Below, piece by piece: positions 36,298 through 48,572 of a stretch of 64,000 bases of DNA (positions are counted from its first letter, which is position 1; each line of letters starts with the position of its first letter). Location: NCBI RefSeq assembly GCF_014202425.1, contig NZ_JACHGT010000007.1, positions 186,001 through 250,000 on the forward strand, read 5' to 3'. Under the pieces are notes generated by a model. That model searched no databases. It was not told the origin of the DNA and saw nothing but the letters and a program-made list of their open reading frames with translations. A program made the translations under genes and the position numbers. The DNA is from Phytomonospora endophytica. GTDB taxonomy: Bacteria > Actinomycetota > Actinomycetes > Mycobacteriales > Micromonosporaceae.

Positions 36298-37083
36298 GTG
36301 GCATCTACGACCATGGCCGACGCTGGCATCGCGGCACGCGCCGCAGGCGTGTGGAAGGTGTACGGAACCGGTGAGGCGCAGGTCATCGCGCTGCGGGACG
36401 TTAGCGTCGACCTGGCCCGCGGCCGCTTCACCGCCATCATGGGTCCGTCCGGTTCGGGCAAGTCGACCCTCATGCACTGCCTGGCCGGGCTCGACACCGT
36501 CAACCGCGGTGAGGTCTTCATCGGAGACCTGCGCGTGACGGGCATGTCCGACCGCCAGCTCACCCAGATGCGCCGCGACAACGTCGGCTTCATCTTCCAG
36601 CAGTTCAACCTGCTGCCGACGCTCACGGCGGAGGAGAACATCACCCTGCCGCTGTCGATCGCGGGTAAAAAGCCCGACAAGGCCTGGTTCGATCAGGTCA
36701 TCGACACCGTCGGGCTGCGCGACCGCCTGTCGCACAAGCCGACGGAACTGTCCGGCGGCCAGCAGCAGCGCGTCGCCTGCGCTCGCGCTCTCGTGTCGCG
36801 CCCCGAGGTGATCTTCGCCGACGAGCCGACCGGAAACCTCGACTCCAAGTCGGGCGCCGAGGTGTTGAACTTCCTCCGCGACTCCGTGGACCGTTTCGGC
36901 CAGACCATCGTCATGGTCACCCACGACGCCAACGCGGCCTCCTACGCCGACCGGGTCCTGTTCCTCGCCGACGGCCAGGTCGTCGACGAGCTCATCGACC
37001 CGACCGCCGAGCAGGTCCTCGACGAGCTCAAGCGCCTTGAGGAGATCGTCGGTTCGCGGCAGACGCAGGCGGAGGGGCACTGA
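36298..37083 (+). CDS. ABC transporter ATP-binding protein, MacB/LolD type
   Basis: A 261-residue ATPase. Walker A is GPSGSGKST (49-57), the Q-loop is in FIFQQFNLLPTLTAEEN, the ABC signature is LSGGQQQR, and Walker B is VIFADEPTGNLD. The NLDSKSG D-loop and the FNLLPTLT segment mark the MacB/LolD/FtsE group that works with FtsX-fold permeases by mechanotransmission. Start GTG at 36298. The permease gene follows after three bases beyond the stop. Downstream of a NarL-type two-component system, the pair may act in export or resistance to envelope-active compounds. Confidence 0.95.
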   Translation: MASTTMADAGIAARAAGVWKVYGTGEAQVIALRDVSVDLARGRFTAIMGPSGSGKSTLMHCLAGLDTVNRGEVFIGDLRVTGMSDRQLTQMRRDNVGFIFQQFNLLPTLTAEENITLPLSIAGKKPDKAWFDQVIDTVGLRDRLSHKPTELSGGQQQRVACARALVSRPEVIFADEPTGNLDSKSGAEVLNFLRDSVDRFGQTIVMVTHDANAASYADRVLFLADGQVVDELIDPTAEQVLDELKRLEEIVGSRQTQAEGH

Positions 37084-37086
37084 GCC

Positions 37087-39639
37087 ATGCTGCGGGCCAC
37101 TTTCAAGAGCCTCCTGTCGCGTAAGGCACGGCTGCTCCTGTCGGGGATCGCGATCATCCTCGGCGTCACCTTCATCACCGGTTCGCTGGTGATGCGGGCT
37201 TCGTTCAGCACGTCCATCGAGGGCATGTTCACCACCGCCTTCGAGAGCGTCGACGTGCAGATCTCCTCCGAGGGGACCAACGCCGCCACCGGTCAGCCCA
37301 ACCCGATCCCGGAGTCCGTGGTCGCGCAGGTCGCGACCGTCGACGGAGTGGAGAGCGCGACCGGTCTGGTCAGCGACGCGGCCAACACGGTCGTGGTCAT
37401 CGACAAGAACGGCAAGGCCATCCCGGCCTTCGGTGCGCCGACCATCGCGTCGAACTGGACGGGCGTCGAGGACCCGATGGAGCTGCGGGAGGGCGCGGGC
37501 CCGGCCGCCGACGACGAGATCGCGATCAGTGCGAGCCTCGCCGACTCCACCGGATACAAGCTGGGCGAGCAGTTCCCGGTGATCTCCTCGATCACCTCGG
37601 AACAGCAGTCCTTCAAGATCACCGGGATCGTCGGTTACACCGGCGGCCGCGACACCCTCGGCGGCGAGAAGACGATGTGGTTCACCACACCGGCCGCTCA
37701 GACGCTGGTGATGGGCACGACCGGGGCGTTCACCAACATCGACGTCAAGGCCGCCTCCGGTGTCGACGACAACACGCTGCGCGACCGGATCGGCGCCGAA
37801 CTCGGCTCGTCGTTCAAGGTCCAGACCGGTGAGGACCTCGCCAAGGAGATCTCGGGCCAGTTCGACGAGATCCTGGGCGCCTTCAACAACATCCTCATCG
37901 CCTTCGGCGCCGTCGCGGTGTTCGTGTCGATCTTCCTGATCATCAACACCTTCTCGATCATCGTGGCCCAGCGCACCCGCGAACTCGCCCTCTTCCGGGC
38001 GATGGGAGCCGGGCGCGGGCAGGTCATCAACTCGGTGCTCCTCGAAGCGGCCATCATCGGCGTCCTCGCCGGTGTCGTCGGCCTCGGGCTCGGCGTACTG
38101 GTCGGCTGGGGCGGCACCGCCGCGCTCGGCGGCCTGTTCGGCGGCATGGACGCCACCCTGTCGGTCCCGACCTCGGCGATCGTGTCGGCGCTGGCGATCG
38201 GGATCGTCGTGACCATGCTGGCCGCGGTGTTCCCCGCGATCCGCGCGTCGCGGATCCCCCCGATCGCGGCCCTGCGCGACGCGGCCAACGCCGAGCGCTC
38301 GGTGCTGCCCTTCGGGATCATCGGCGGTGTGTTCCTGCTCCTCGGCGGTGGTCTGCTGACCTGGGCGCTGACCGGCAACGCCGGTGACAACCGCCTGATG
38401 GTCATGGGCGGCGGGATCCTGTCGCTGTTCATCGGCGCGGTCATCTTCACACCGGTGATCGCCAGACCGCTGGTGTCGGTGATCGGGCGGATCATGTCCT
38501 GGTCGATGCCGGGCAAGCTCGGCCGCCGCAACTCCGGCCGCAACCCCAGGCGCACCGCCATCACCGCCACGGCGCTGATGATCGGCGTGACCCTGGTGAC
38601 CGCGATCGGCGTCCTCGGTTCCTCGGCGCAGGCCAGCATCGACAAGTACTTCGAGAACTCGGTCAAGGCCGACCTGGTGATCGGCTCCGCGGCGCCCTCG
38701 ACGACCATTCCGAGCTTCAAGACCGAGATCCTCGGCGAGATGAAGGCCGTCCCGGGCGTCAAGCTCGTCGTCGGCGCGTGGGCCGACCTCGGCGCGACCA
38801 TCAACGGGGAGATCGTCTCGGTCATCGCCGTCGACGACCTGGCCGGCCAGAACCACATGTTCGCCACCAAGACCGACCAGGGCAACACCGACACGCTCGG
38901 CCCGAACGACGTCGTCATCAACACCGACACCGCCAAGGCCGAGAACCTGAAGCTGGGCGACAAGGTGGAGATCAAGCTCACCGGCTCGCCGACGCCGAAG
39001 TCGTTCACCGTCTCCGGTATCACCGAGAGCGGCGGCGAAGGCGGCGGCGGTTACACGATCTCCTCGGTCAACGCCGAGCAGTTCACCACGAAGAACCCGA
39101 TCCAGGCCTTCGTGGAGCTCGACGACGGCGCCGACACCCAGCAGGTCACCGACCAGATCAACACGCTCCTGGCCGACAACCCGCTGATCACCGTCAACGA
39201 CGTCTCGGCGCTGTCGGACCAGATCAAGCAGATCTTCGACATCATCCTCACGATCGTTCAGGTCCTCCTGATCGTCGCGATGGGCATCGCCGTCATCGGC
39301 GTGGTCAACACCCTGACCCTGTCGGTGCTGGAACGGACCCGCGAGCTGGGTCTGCTGCGGGCGGTCGGCATGACCAAGTCGCAGGTGACCGGGATGGTGA
39401 CCGTCGAGTCGGTGGTGATCTCGGTGTTCGGCGCGATCCTCGGCCTGGCCGTCGGCGCGGGTCTGGGCATCGCCGCCCAGCAGGCACTGAAGGACCAGTT
39501 CCTGGACACGCTGGCGATGCCGTGGAACACCATGGCGTTCTACCTGGTCGCCGGTGTCGTGATCGGTGTCCTCGCGGCGCTGATCCCGGCCTACCGGGCC
39601 AACAAGCTCAACGTGCTGCGGGCCATCTCCTACGAGTAG
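37087..39639 (+). CDS. ABC transporter permease with two FtsX domains
   Basis: An 850-residue permease. Helix 1 lies at about residues 17-37, after LRATFKSLLSRKARLLLSGIAI. A large extracytoplasmic MacB-like domain follows, then a first FtsX domain (about 265-390, with FLIINTFSIIVAQRTRELALFRAMGA). A central helix bundle (about 405-470) and a repeat of the N-terminal arrangement (RRNSGRNPRRTAITATALMIG, second outer domain about 520-700) come next. A second FtsX domain ends the protein (about 715-845, with VVNTLTLSVLERTRELGLLRAVGM). Total about ten helices. This internally duplicated form is common in actinobacteria. Substrate unknown. Confidence 0.94.
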   Translation: MLRATFKSLLSRKARLLLSGIAIILGVTFITGSLVMRASFSTSIEGMFTTAFESVDVQISSEGTNAATGQPNPIPESVVAQVATVDGVESATGLVSDAANTVVVIDKNGKAIPAFGAPTIASNWTGVEDPMELREGAGPAADDEIAISASLADSTGYKLGEQFPVISSITSEQQSFKITGIVGYTGGRDTLGGEKTMWFTTPAAQTLVMGTTGAFTNIDVKAASGVDDNTLRDRIGAELGSSFKVQTGEDLAKEISGQFDEILGAFNNILIAFGAVAVFVSIFLIINTFSIIVAQRTRELALFRAMGAGRGQVINSVLLEAAIIGVLAGVVGLGLGVLVGWGGTAALGGLFGGMDATLSVPTSAIVSALAIGIVVTMLAAVFPAIRASRIPPIAALRDAANAERSVLPFGIIGGVFLLLGGGLLTWALTGNAGDNRLMVMGGGILSLFIGAVIFTPVIARPLVSVIGRIMSWSMPGKLGRRNSGRNPRRTAITATALMIGVTLVTAIGVLGSSAQASIDKYFENSVKADLVIGSAAPSTTIPSFKTEILGEMKAVPGVKLVVGAWADLGATINGEIVSVIAVDDLAGQNHMFATKTDQGNTDTLGPNDVVINTDTAKAENLKLGDKVEIKLTGSPTPKSFTVSGITESGGEGGGGYTISSVNAEQFTTKNPIQAFVELDDGADTQQVTDQINTLLADNPLITVNDVSALSDQIKQIFDIILTIVQVLLIVAMGIAVIGVVNTLTLSVLERTRELGLLRAVGMTKSQVTGMVTVESVVISVFGAILGLAVGAGLGIAAQQALKDQFLDTLAMPWNTMAFYLVAGVVIGVLAALIPAYRANKLNVLRAISYE

Positions 39640-39653
39640 CCCCGGCAAGCCGA

Positions 39654-39693
39654 AACGGCCCGCCTCCACGCTGTGTAGTGGAGGCGGGCCGTT
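39654..39693 (+). terminator. Terminator after the ABC permease
   Basis: A perfect 16-bp stem (39654-39669 with 39678-39693) with an 8-base loop and a short T-run (GTTTG), starting 15 bases after the permease stop. A strong end signal for the transporter operon. Confidence 0.88.
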
Positions 39694-39728
39694 TGCGTCC
39701 GGCGAGCGCGGAGGGTAACCTTAAGTCC

Positions 39729-39760
39729 ACAAAGGACGGTCTTCAACAACCGTCCTTTGT
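39729..39760. terminator. Second hairpin, likely terminator of the HAD gene
   Basis: A 12-bp perfect stem (39729-39740 with 39749-39760) with loop CTTCAACA. It lies 78 bases past the stop of the convergent HAD gene on the minus strand and 90 bases past the permease. Its less GC-rich stem differs from its neighbours. The rest of 39640-39837 holds no gene. Confidence 0.6.
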
Positions 39761-39837
39761 CCATGTGTCCGCGCTGTCCGAGGTGGATCGTTCCTATCCC
39801 GTTCACTAAGACGTGCGCGGGTGCGCGGGCGGTTGCC

Positions 39838-40494
39838 TCAGGCGCCGAGACCCCGGAGAAGTTCGAGATCGGCGTCCATGAGCGAGCCGATGACGACGAC
39901 ACCCGCGGGCGCGTCGAGGGCCACCTCGCTCGGGACGGCGAGGACGCGGCAGCCGGCGGCGTAGGCCGAGGCCATGCCGGTCGGCGAGTCCTCGATGGCG
40001 ACGCAGTCGGCCGGGTCGACGCCGAGCAGCGCGGCGGCCTTGGCGTAGGGCTCCGGGTCGGGCTTGGAGTTGACGACCTCGTCGCCGCACACGCTGACGT
40101 CGAAGTTCTCGCGGCCGAGGGTGTTGTCGAGCAGCACCTCGGTGAGCTCGCGGGCGGTGGCCGTGACCAGTGCGGTGCGGTATCCGGCGGCACGGACCTC
40201 GCGGAGGAGTTCCTGCGCGCCGGGCTGCCAGGGGGCCCCGGCCTTGAGGAGTTCGGCCATGCGGGTCTCCAGCCAGACGACGCTGGCGCGCATGCCGTCG
40301 TGCGGCAGGCCCAGGTCGTCGTGGAACATCTCCATGGACACCGACATGTTGGTGCCGACCATCGCCTCCCGCGTGGGCGTGGACAGGGTCTTGCCGTGGT
40401 GGGCGGCGAGCTGGTCGAGGGCGATCGACCAGACCTTCTCGCTGTCGGTGAGGGTGCCGTCCATGTCGAACAGGACTGCGGCGGGGAAGGTCAC
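39838..40494 (-). CDS. HAD-superfamily phosphatase, beta-phosphoglucomutase-like
   Basis: A 218-residue HAD subfamily IA enzyme with intact catalysis motifs: motif I DMDGT (nucleophile and acid Asp), motif II TATA, motif III NSKPDPEPY and motif IV AIEDSPTGMASAYAAG. The cap (about 17-80) is of the small alpha-helical type found in beta-phosphoglucomutase and sugar-phosphate phosphatases. The start is the GTG at 40494 (VTFPAAVLFDMDGTL); the long upstream frame is a shadow of metH. It probably dephosphorylates a small sugar phosphate. From memory, a HAD gene beside metH is common in actinobacteria. Confidence 0.92.
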   Translation of the reverse strand: MTFPAAVLFDMDGTLTDSEKVWSIALDQLAAHHGKTLSTPTREAMVGTNMSVSMEMFHDDLGLPHDGMRASVVWLETRMAELLKAGAPWQPGAQELLREVRAAGYRTALVTATARELTEVLLDNTLGRENFDVSVCGDEVVNSKPDPEPYAKAAALLGVDPADCVAIEDSPTGMASAYAAGCRVLAVPSEVALDAPAGVVVIGSLMDADLELLRGLGA

Positions 40495-40594
40495 GCTGTG
40501 GCTCCTGGGGAGTCGTGGTGGGGCTGGCGGTTCAACCGTATGTGATCGGCTTCGTCCCGGCCCGGGGGCCGGGCGTGGGGTTGGGCACAGGCGC

Positions 40595-41116
40595 CTACAT
40601 CGGCAGGGACCGCAGGCGCACCGGCCCGGCGGGCCAGGAGGCGCCGTCGCGGAGGCCGATCCACATGGTCCGGATCGGCATGACGACGTCGCCGTCGGAC
40701 TGCCGGGCGGTGACCTCGCCGTCGACGAGGGTCCAGCCGAGGCGGGCGTAGAGACCGACCCTGGATTCGAGGCAGAACAGGATGCCGAAGTCCTTGCCCT
40801 CGACGCGGGCGTGGTCCATGGCGGCGCCGACGACGAGCCGGGCGAGGCCCCGGCCGCGCATGCCCGCAGCGACGATGACGGTGCCGAGTCCCCCGGCGAC
40901 GTGGTCCTCGCCACCGACGGTGAGGGGGACGTCGACAAGGCCGGCGTGGGCGACGAGGCGGCCCTCGGCGCGGGCGACGTAGTGGACGGGCTTTTCGGCC
41001 CACTGGAGTCCGAGGCCGTCGGTCTCGAAGGGGTCGTCGAGTCCGCCGGTGATCTCGGCGAAACGTTCGGGGCCGAGCTCGGGGATGCGTTCGACGGTGA
41101 TCGCGGGGTCAGGCAT
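40595..41116 (-). CDS. GNAT family N-acetyltransferase
   Basis: A 173-residue acetyltransferase. The acetyl-CoA binding segment is GLGTVIVAAGMRGRGLARLVVGAAM (about 76-100), with the R-x2-G-x-G/A loop as RGRGLA. FGILFCLESRVGLYARLGW near 112-130 provides the strand and the usual Tyr. The N-terminus (ITVERIPELGPERFAEITGGL) is not of a specific subfamily. Substrate unknown. It stands between metH and the HAD gene on the same strand, separated from each by 60-100 bases. Confidence 0.87.
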   Translation of the reverse strand: MPDPAITVERIPELGPERFAEITGGLDDPFETDGLGLQWAEKPVHYVARAEGRLVAHAGLVDVPLTVGGEDHVAGGLGTVIVAAGMRGRGLARLVVGAAMDHARVEGKDFGILFCLESRVGLYARLGWTLVDGEVTARQSDGDVVMPIRTMWIGLRDGASWPAGPVRLRSLPM

Positions 41117-41141
41117 GGCGACAGACTGCCATCCGCGCGCA

Positions 41142-41166
41142 GGCCCGGGACCTTCGGTCCCGGGCC
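41142..41166. terminator. Hairpin terminator downstream of metH
   Basis: A perfect 11-bp stem (41142-41152 with 41156-41166) with a TTC loop, 11 bases past the metH stop on the minus strand. Confidence 0.78.
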
Positions 41167-41177
41167 GTCCGATCGTC

Positions 41178-44711
<3,534 letters not shown>

Positions 44712-44753
44712 CCGACAAGGTTAGCGATCGAAACGGCCGCGTACCCTGGCCGG

Positions 44754-45620
44754 GTGACAGAGTTCGACGGTCTTCCCACATTGCGGTCTCCGGTGCTCAT
44801 CGCCGCCTTCGAGGGGTGGAACGACGCGACGGGCGCTTCGGTGGAGACCATCGAGCACCTCGCGGAGCAGTGGGGCGCGAAACGGATCGGGCATCTCGAC
44901 CCCGATCCGTACTACGACTTCCAGGTCAATCGCCCCACGCTGACCCGCGACGGCGACGACAAGCGCCAGATCGAGTGGCCCACGAGTCACTTCACGGCGT
45001 GCTCCCCCGACGGCAGCGAACGCGACGTCGTGCTCCTCCACGGGATCGAACCGAACATGCGCTGGGGTTCGTTCTGCGAGGACATTCTTGAGCTTTGTCA
45101 CAGTCTTGAGGTCGATCAGGTGATCCTGCTCGGGGCTCTGCTGTCGGACGTGGCGTACACGCGCCCGCTGCCGGTGTCGGGTACAGCCGCCGACACGGCG
45201 ATGGCGGAGCGTTTGAAGCTCACGCCCTCGGCGTACGAGGGTCCGACGGGCATCGTCGGTGTCCTGCAGGAGGCGATCGCGGTCGCGGGCCTTCCGGTGG
45301 TGTCGTTCTGGGTGCACATCCCGCACTACGCGGCGGCCTCGCCGTGCCCGAAGGCGACCCTCGCGCTGGCCAGCCGGCTCGAAGAGATCCTCGACATTCC
45401 CGTCCCGACGGGCGGCCTCGTCGAGGACACCGCCGACTGGGAGAACTCGATCGCCGAACTCGCCGGTTCCGACGCCGAGATCGCCGAGTACATCGAGTCC
45501 CTCGAACAGCAGGACGACCAGCCCTCGCCGCAGCCGAACGGCGACGAGATCGCCCGCGACTTCGAGCGCTACCTCCGCAGGCGTGGCGGACAGAGCGGCG
45601 GCGAACCCGGTACGGAGTGA
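44754..45620 (+). CDS. PAC2 (proteasome assembly chaperone 2) family protein
   Basis: A 288-residue member of the PAC2/DUF75 family, related to archaeal-eukaryotic proteasome assembly chaperones. The GTG at 44754 begins VTEFDGLPTLRSPVLIAAFEGWNDATGAS, the typical actinobacterial N-terminus with the conserved EGWNDA. Other landmarks are DPDPYYDFQVNRPT, HGIEPNMRWGSFCEDI and FWVHIPHYAAASPCPKA. The C-terminal 45 residues are acidic and Gln-rich, probably disordered. The bacterial role in proteasome assembly has not been established, but the gene sits in the wider proteasome region. Divergent from metH across 42 bases. Confidence 0.92.
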   Translation: MTEFDGLPTLRSPVLIAAFEGWNDATGASVETIEHLAEQWGAKRIGHLDPDPYYDFQVNRPTLTRDGDDKRQIEWPTSHFTACSPDGSERDVVLLHGIEPNMRWGSFCEDILELCHSLEVDQVILLGALLSDVAYTRPLPVSGTAADTAMAERLKLTPSAYEGPTGIVGVLQEAIAVAGLPVVSFWVHIPHYAAASPCPKATLALASRLEEILDIPVPTGGLVEDTADWENSIAELAGSDAEIAEYIESLEQQDDQPSPQPNGDEIARDFERYLRRRGGQSGGEPGTE

Positions 45621-45643
45621 CCGGCCCCCGCCCTTCGGGCCGG
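45621..45643 (+). terminator. Hairpin after the PAC2 gene
   Basis: A 7-bp GC stem (45621-45627 with 45637-45643) with a 9-base loop, directly after the stop codon. The remaining spacer to 45798 shows no gene and should hold the hypX promoter. Confidence 0.6.
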
Positions 45644-45798
45644 CGTGTGCCAATTTCGGCCGTCCACAGTGCACAGTCGCACAACGGGTCCGTCTCATGA
45701 CGCGCGGTCGAACCGACAATTCCTGAACCGACCCGCTCTCGCACGTTTCATGGTCACTCGCTAGGCTCGCCCGGGTCTACCCCCTCCCGGAGGCGATC

Positions 45799-47463
45799 TT
45801 GCACATCCTGCTGCTTGTTTCCGCGTTCAACGGCCTGAGCCAAAGAGCCTGGACCGCGCTGTGCGCCGAAGGCCACGAGGTCGACATCGCGCTCGCCGAC
45901 ATCGACGCCGAGGCGATCGCCGACACCGTCACCGACCTCGCGCCCGACCTGATCATCTGCCCCTTCCTGAAGCACCGTGTGCCGGAGAAGGTGTGGCGGG
46001 CCTGGCCGACGGTGATCATTCACCCCGGGCCCGTCGGGGACCGCGGACCGTCCTCGCTGGACTACGCGATCACCGACGCCGAGCCGCGGTGGGGCGTGAC
46101 GGCGCTGCAGGCCGTCGAGGAGATGGACGCCGGACCGATCTGGGCGACCCGGACCTTCGGCATGCCACCGATCCCGGTACCGAAGTCGGCGCTGTACAAC
46201 GGGCCGGTCGCCGACGCGGCCATGGAGTGCATCGCCGAGGTCGTCGAGAAGGCCCTCGATCCGGACTTCACGCCCGTCCCGCAGGAAGAGGCGCCCCGGG
46301 CCGTCCCACACGCCACGACCCGGCCGCTCCTCAAGCGCGACGAGCGGCTGTTCGACTGGTCGCAGCCCGCCTCGGAGATCGTCCGGCGCATCGCCGCCTC
46401 CGACTCCACCCCCGGGGTCCGCACGGAGCTCGGCGGGCTCATCGTGCACGCCTATGACGCGCACCTGGGCGGCAAGGTCGAGTCCGCCGCGCCTCCCGGC
46501 ACGATCGTCGGAAAGTACGAGGACGCGGTGGCCGTCGCCGCCGGTGACGACCGCGCGGTGTGGATCGGCCGGCTCAAGCACCCCCGTAAGGAAGGCGGCA
46601 ACGGCGTCAAACTGTCCGCCGCGGCCGTCCTCGGTCACGTCTCGGCTCCCCACGTCGAGGCGCCGCTGTCCCTCCGCGAGGTCGAGTACGAGCGCATCGG
46701 GCCCGTCGGGCTGCTGACGGTGCGCAGCCACAACGGCGCGATGGGCACCATCCAGTGCCGCCGTATCCTCGACGCCCTCGACTACGCCCTCGACCAGGAC
46801 ACCTCCGTCCTGGTCTTCAAAGGGACGCCGGAGTTCTTCTCCAACGGCATCGACCTCAACGCGATCGAGGCGGCCGAGGACCCGGCCAAGGAGGCGTGGG
46901 AGAACATCAACGCCATCAACGACGTCTGCACCGCGCTGGTCACCGACACCGGCCAGCTCACCATCGCGGCCTACACCGCGAGCGCGGGCGCGGGTGGCGC
47001 GATGCTGGGCCTGGCGGCGGATGTGGCGCTCGCCCGCGACGGGGTCGTGCTGAACCCGTACTACGACATCGGTCTGTTCGGGTCGGAGTTGCACACCTAC
47101 ACGCTGCCCCGCAGGGTGGGCGTGGAGCTGGCCGGTCAGCTACTGGACGACAAGCAACCGGTCGACGCCAACGCGGCCCTGCACCTGGGTCTGGTCGACG
47201 GGGTGGGGCCGCGCGATCCGGCGGCCTTCGACGAGTGGCTGATCGAGCAGGCGGAACTGTACGCGTCGCCGGAGAACTGGCGGCAGACCTATGAGGCGAA
47301 GCTGCGGTTCCTGACCAACTCGCGTCCCCCGGCCTACTACGCCGCCCGCGAGCTGGCGGAGATGGCGCAGGACATTTTCGACGACCGCTCAGGCTTCCGG
47401 GCCGCCCGGCACGCGTTCGTCAGCAAGCAGCCGCTCCAGGCCGCACACGCGGCGAGGGTGTAG
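45799..47463 (+). CDS. hypX: HypX/HoxX: formyl-THF to CO enzyme of NiFe-hydrogenase maturation (orphan)
   Basis: A 554-residue two-domain protein. It starts at TTG 45799, with GGAGG six bases upstream. The N-terminal domain (1-280) is formyltransferase-like: HILLLVSAFNGLSQRAW and HPGPVGDRGPSSLDYAI (from His75) match the formyl-THF-using fold. The C-terminal domain (about 285-490) is crotonase-like, with the oxyanion-hole segments LVFKGTPEFFSNGIDLNAIE and SAGAGGAMLGLAADVALARDG. In Aquifex and Ralstonia this enzyme moves formyl from formyl-THF to CoA and releases CO for the hydrogenase Fe(CN)2CO centre under air. No hydrogenase or hyp gene is visible here, so this copy either serves a distant locus or has another role. 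Confidence 0.9.
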   Translation: MHILLLVSAFNGLSQRAWTALCAEGHEVDIALADIDAEAIADTVTDLAPDLIICPFLKHRVPEKVWRAWPTVIIHPGPVGDRGPSSLDYAITDAEPRWGVTALQAVEEMDAGPIWATRTFGMPPIPVPKSALYNGPVADAAMECIAEVVEKALDPDFTPVPQEEAPRAVPHATTRPLLKRDERLFDWSQPASEIVRRIAASDSTPGVRTELGGLIVHAYDAHLGGKVESAAPPGTIVGKYEDAVAVAAGDDRAVWIGRLKHPRKEGGNGVKLSAAAVLGHVSAPHVEAPLSLREVEYERIGPVGLLTVRSHNGAMGTIQCRRILDALDYALDQDTSVLVFKGTPEFFSNGIDLNAIEAAEDPAKEAWENINAINDVCTALVTDTGQLTIAAYTASAGAGGAMLGLAADVALARDGVVLNPYYDIGLFGSELHTYTLPRRVGVELAGQLLDDKQPVDANAALHLGLVDGVGPRDPAAFDEWLIEQAELYASPENWRQTYEAKLRFLTNSRPPAYYAARELAEMAQDIFDDRSGFRAARHAFVSKQPLQAAHAARV

Positions 47464-47473
47464 ACGCGGAGAT

Positions 47474-47517
47474 GACGGCGAACGGCCGGTCCCAACCGGG
47501 ACCGGCCGTTCGCCGTC
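47474..47517. terminator. 20-bp bidirectional hairpin between hypX and merR-type gene
   Basis: A perfect 20-bp stem (47474-47493 with 47498-47517) and AACC loop, the longest in the window. It starts 10 bases after the hypX stop and ends one base before the stop of the convergent MerR-type gene. It should terminate both. Confidence 0.85.
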
Positions 47518-47518
47518 G

Positions 47519-48430
47519 CTACCCCCTGAGTGCGGCGATGACCCACTCGAACGCCGGCACGGTCGGCTTGAACGGCGGCCATCCGTTGAGCCTGCCGAGC
47601 AGTTCCCAGTACCTCTCGACCTTGTGGCTGGTGAACGTCGCGAGCGAGTCGGCCAGGCGGACGCGGGAGTCGGCGTCAAGGTCTCCGTCGAGCAGCTCGT
47701 CGAGGAGCGCGGCGCCTTCGGGTGATCCCGGTTCGATCCCGGCCGCGATCGCCGCACCGGCCTTCTCGACGACCTGGGCGGGTTCGAACGGCACGGGCTC
47801 GGCGGGCCCGCCCATGGCGCCCGTGACCGCCATCTGGCGGGTGCGCATGCGGAAGTCCTCGTCGCCGATGAGTTCGGCGAGTTCGACCCAGGCGTCGACC
47901 TGGGCGGGGGTCGGTTCGTCCGGCAGGTCGGTCGGGAGCGCGCGCATGGACGTGGCGATGCGGGCGCCCGGCGCGTCGTCGTCGACGCCGGCGAAGGTCT
48001 CGGCGACGAAGTCGTCGATGAGGCGCTGACGTTCGGCGGCGGACAGACGGGCGAGCTTGTGCATGAGTCTCATCTCCTCGATGGTGGTGTCCCGGTGAGC
48101 GACGGTGGACAGCACCGCTCGGCGCGTCTTGAGGACGCGGATCTCGGTGTCGAGGGCGTTGACGTGGGCCGCGGCCACCTGGGCCAGGGTCGTCCGTCCC
48201 GCCACGACCTCACGGACCACGGGCAGGTCGAGACCGAGTTCGCGCAGGGTGCGCACGAGTTCGAGCCTGGCCACGGCGGCGGCGTCGTAGAGGCGGTACC
48301 CGCCGCGCGACCGGGTGGTCGGCGGAAGGACGCCCTCGTCGGACCAGAACCGGACGGTGCGAACGGGAACGCCGGCCCGGCGGGCCAACTCGCCGATCGT
48401 GTACAGCGGATTCCGGTCGGTGTCGCTCAT
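47519..48430 (-). CDS. MerR-family transcriptional regulator
   Basis: A 303-residue one-component regulator. The N-terminal winged-helix (about 8-78) begins LYTIGELARRAGVPVRTVRFWSDEGVL and includes the wing RGGYRLYDAAAVARLELV. A coiled-coil dimer helix follows (about 80-125). The long C-terminal part (about 130-303) is helical and resembles ligand-binding extensions of multidrug-type MerR proteins; no Cys-rich metal site is seen. The ATG at 48430 is chosen. It diverges from the MDMPI-like gene across 142 bases, so that gene is its first candidate target together with its own promoter. Confidence 0.92.
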   Translation of the reverse strand: MSDTDRNPLYTIGELARRAGVPVRTVRFWSDEGVLPPTTRSRGGYRLYDAAAVARLELVRTLRELGLDLPVVREVVAGRTTLAQVAAAHVNALDTEIRVLKTRRAVLSTVAHRDTTIEEMRLMHKLARLSAAERQRLIDDFVAETFAGVDDDAPGARIATSMRALPTDLPDEPTPAQVDAWVELAELIGDEDFRMRTRQMAVTGAMGGPAEPVPFEPAQVVEKAGAAIAAGIEPGSPEGAALLDELLDGDLDADSRVRLADSLATFTSHKVERYWELLGRLNGWPPFKPTVPAFEWVIAALRG

Positions 48431-48572
48431 GAGGAGAAGCCTCGGGGTTCCAGCGGGTGGAAGGTCAAAGCGATTATCCGGCTCCTGTGACCCATGGCAC
48501 ATGCCCTGGGCGATTATTCGAGGGTTCGGCACCGGTCTCCACTGGGTGGCGCCGACGCTTTTGGAGGACGGT

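Noticed and set aside
36118-39669. 1183-codon minus-strand frame opposite the ABC transporter
   Set aside because: Asp/Glu/Arg/His-rich composition, no domains, and full antisense overlap with clear transporter genes.
44754-45620. PAC2 protein as a proven proteasome assembly factor
   Set aside because: The fold is related to the eukaryotic chaperone, but sequence gives no evidence for the role in bacteria.
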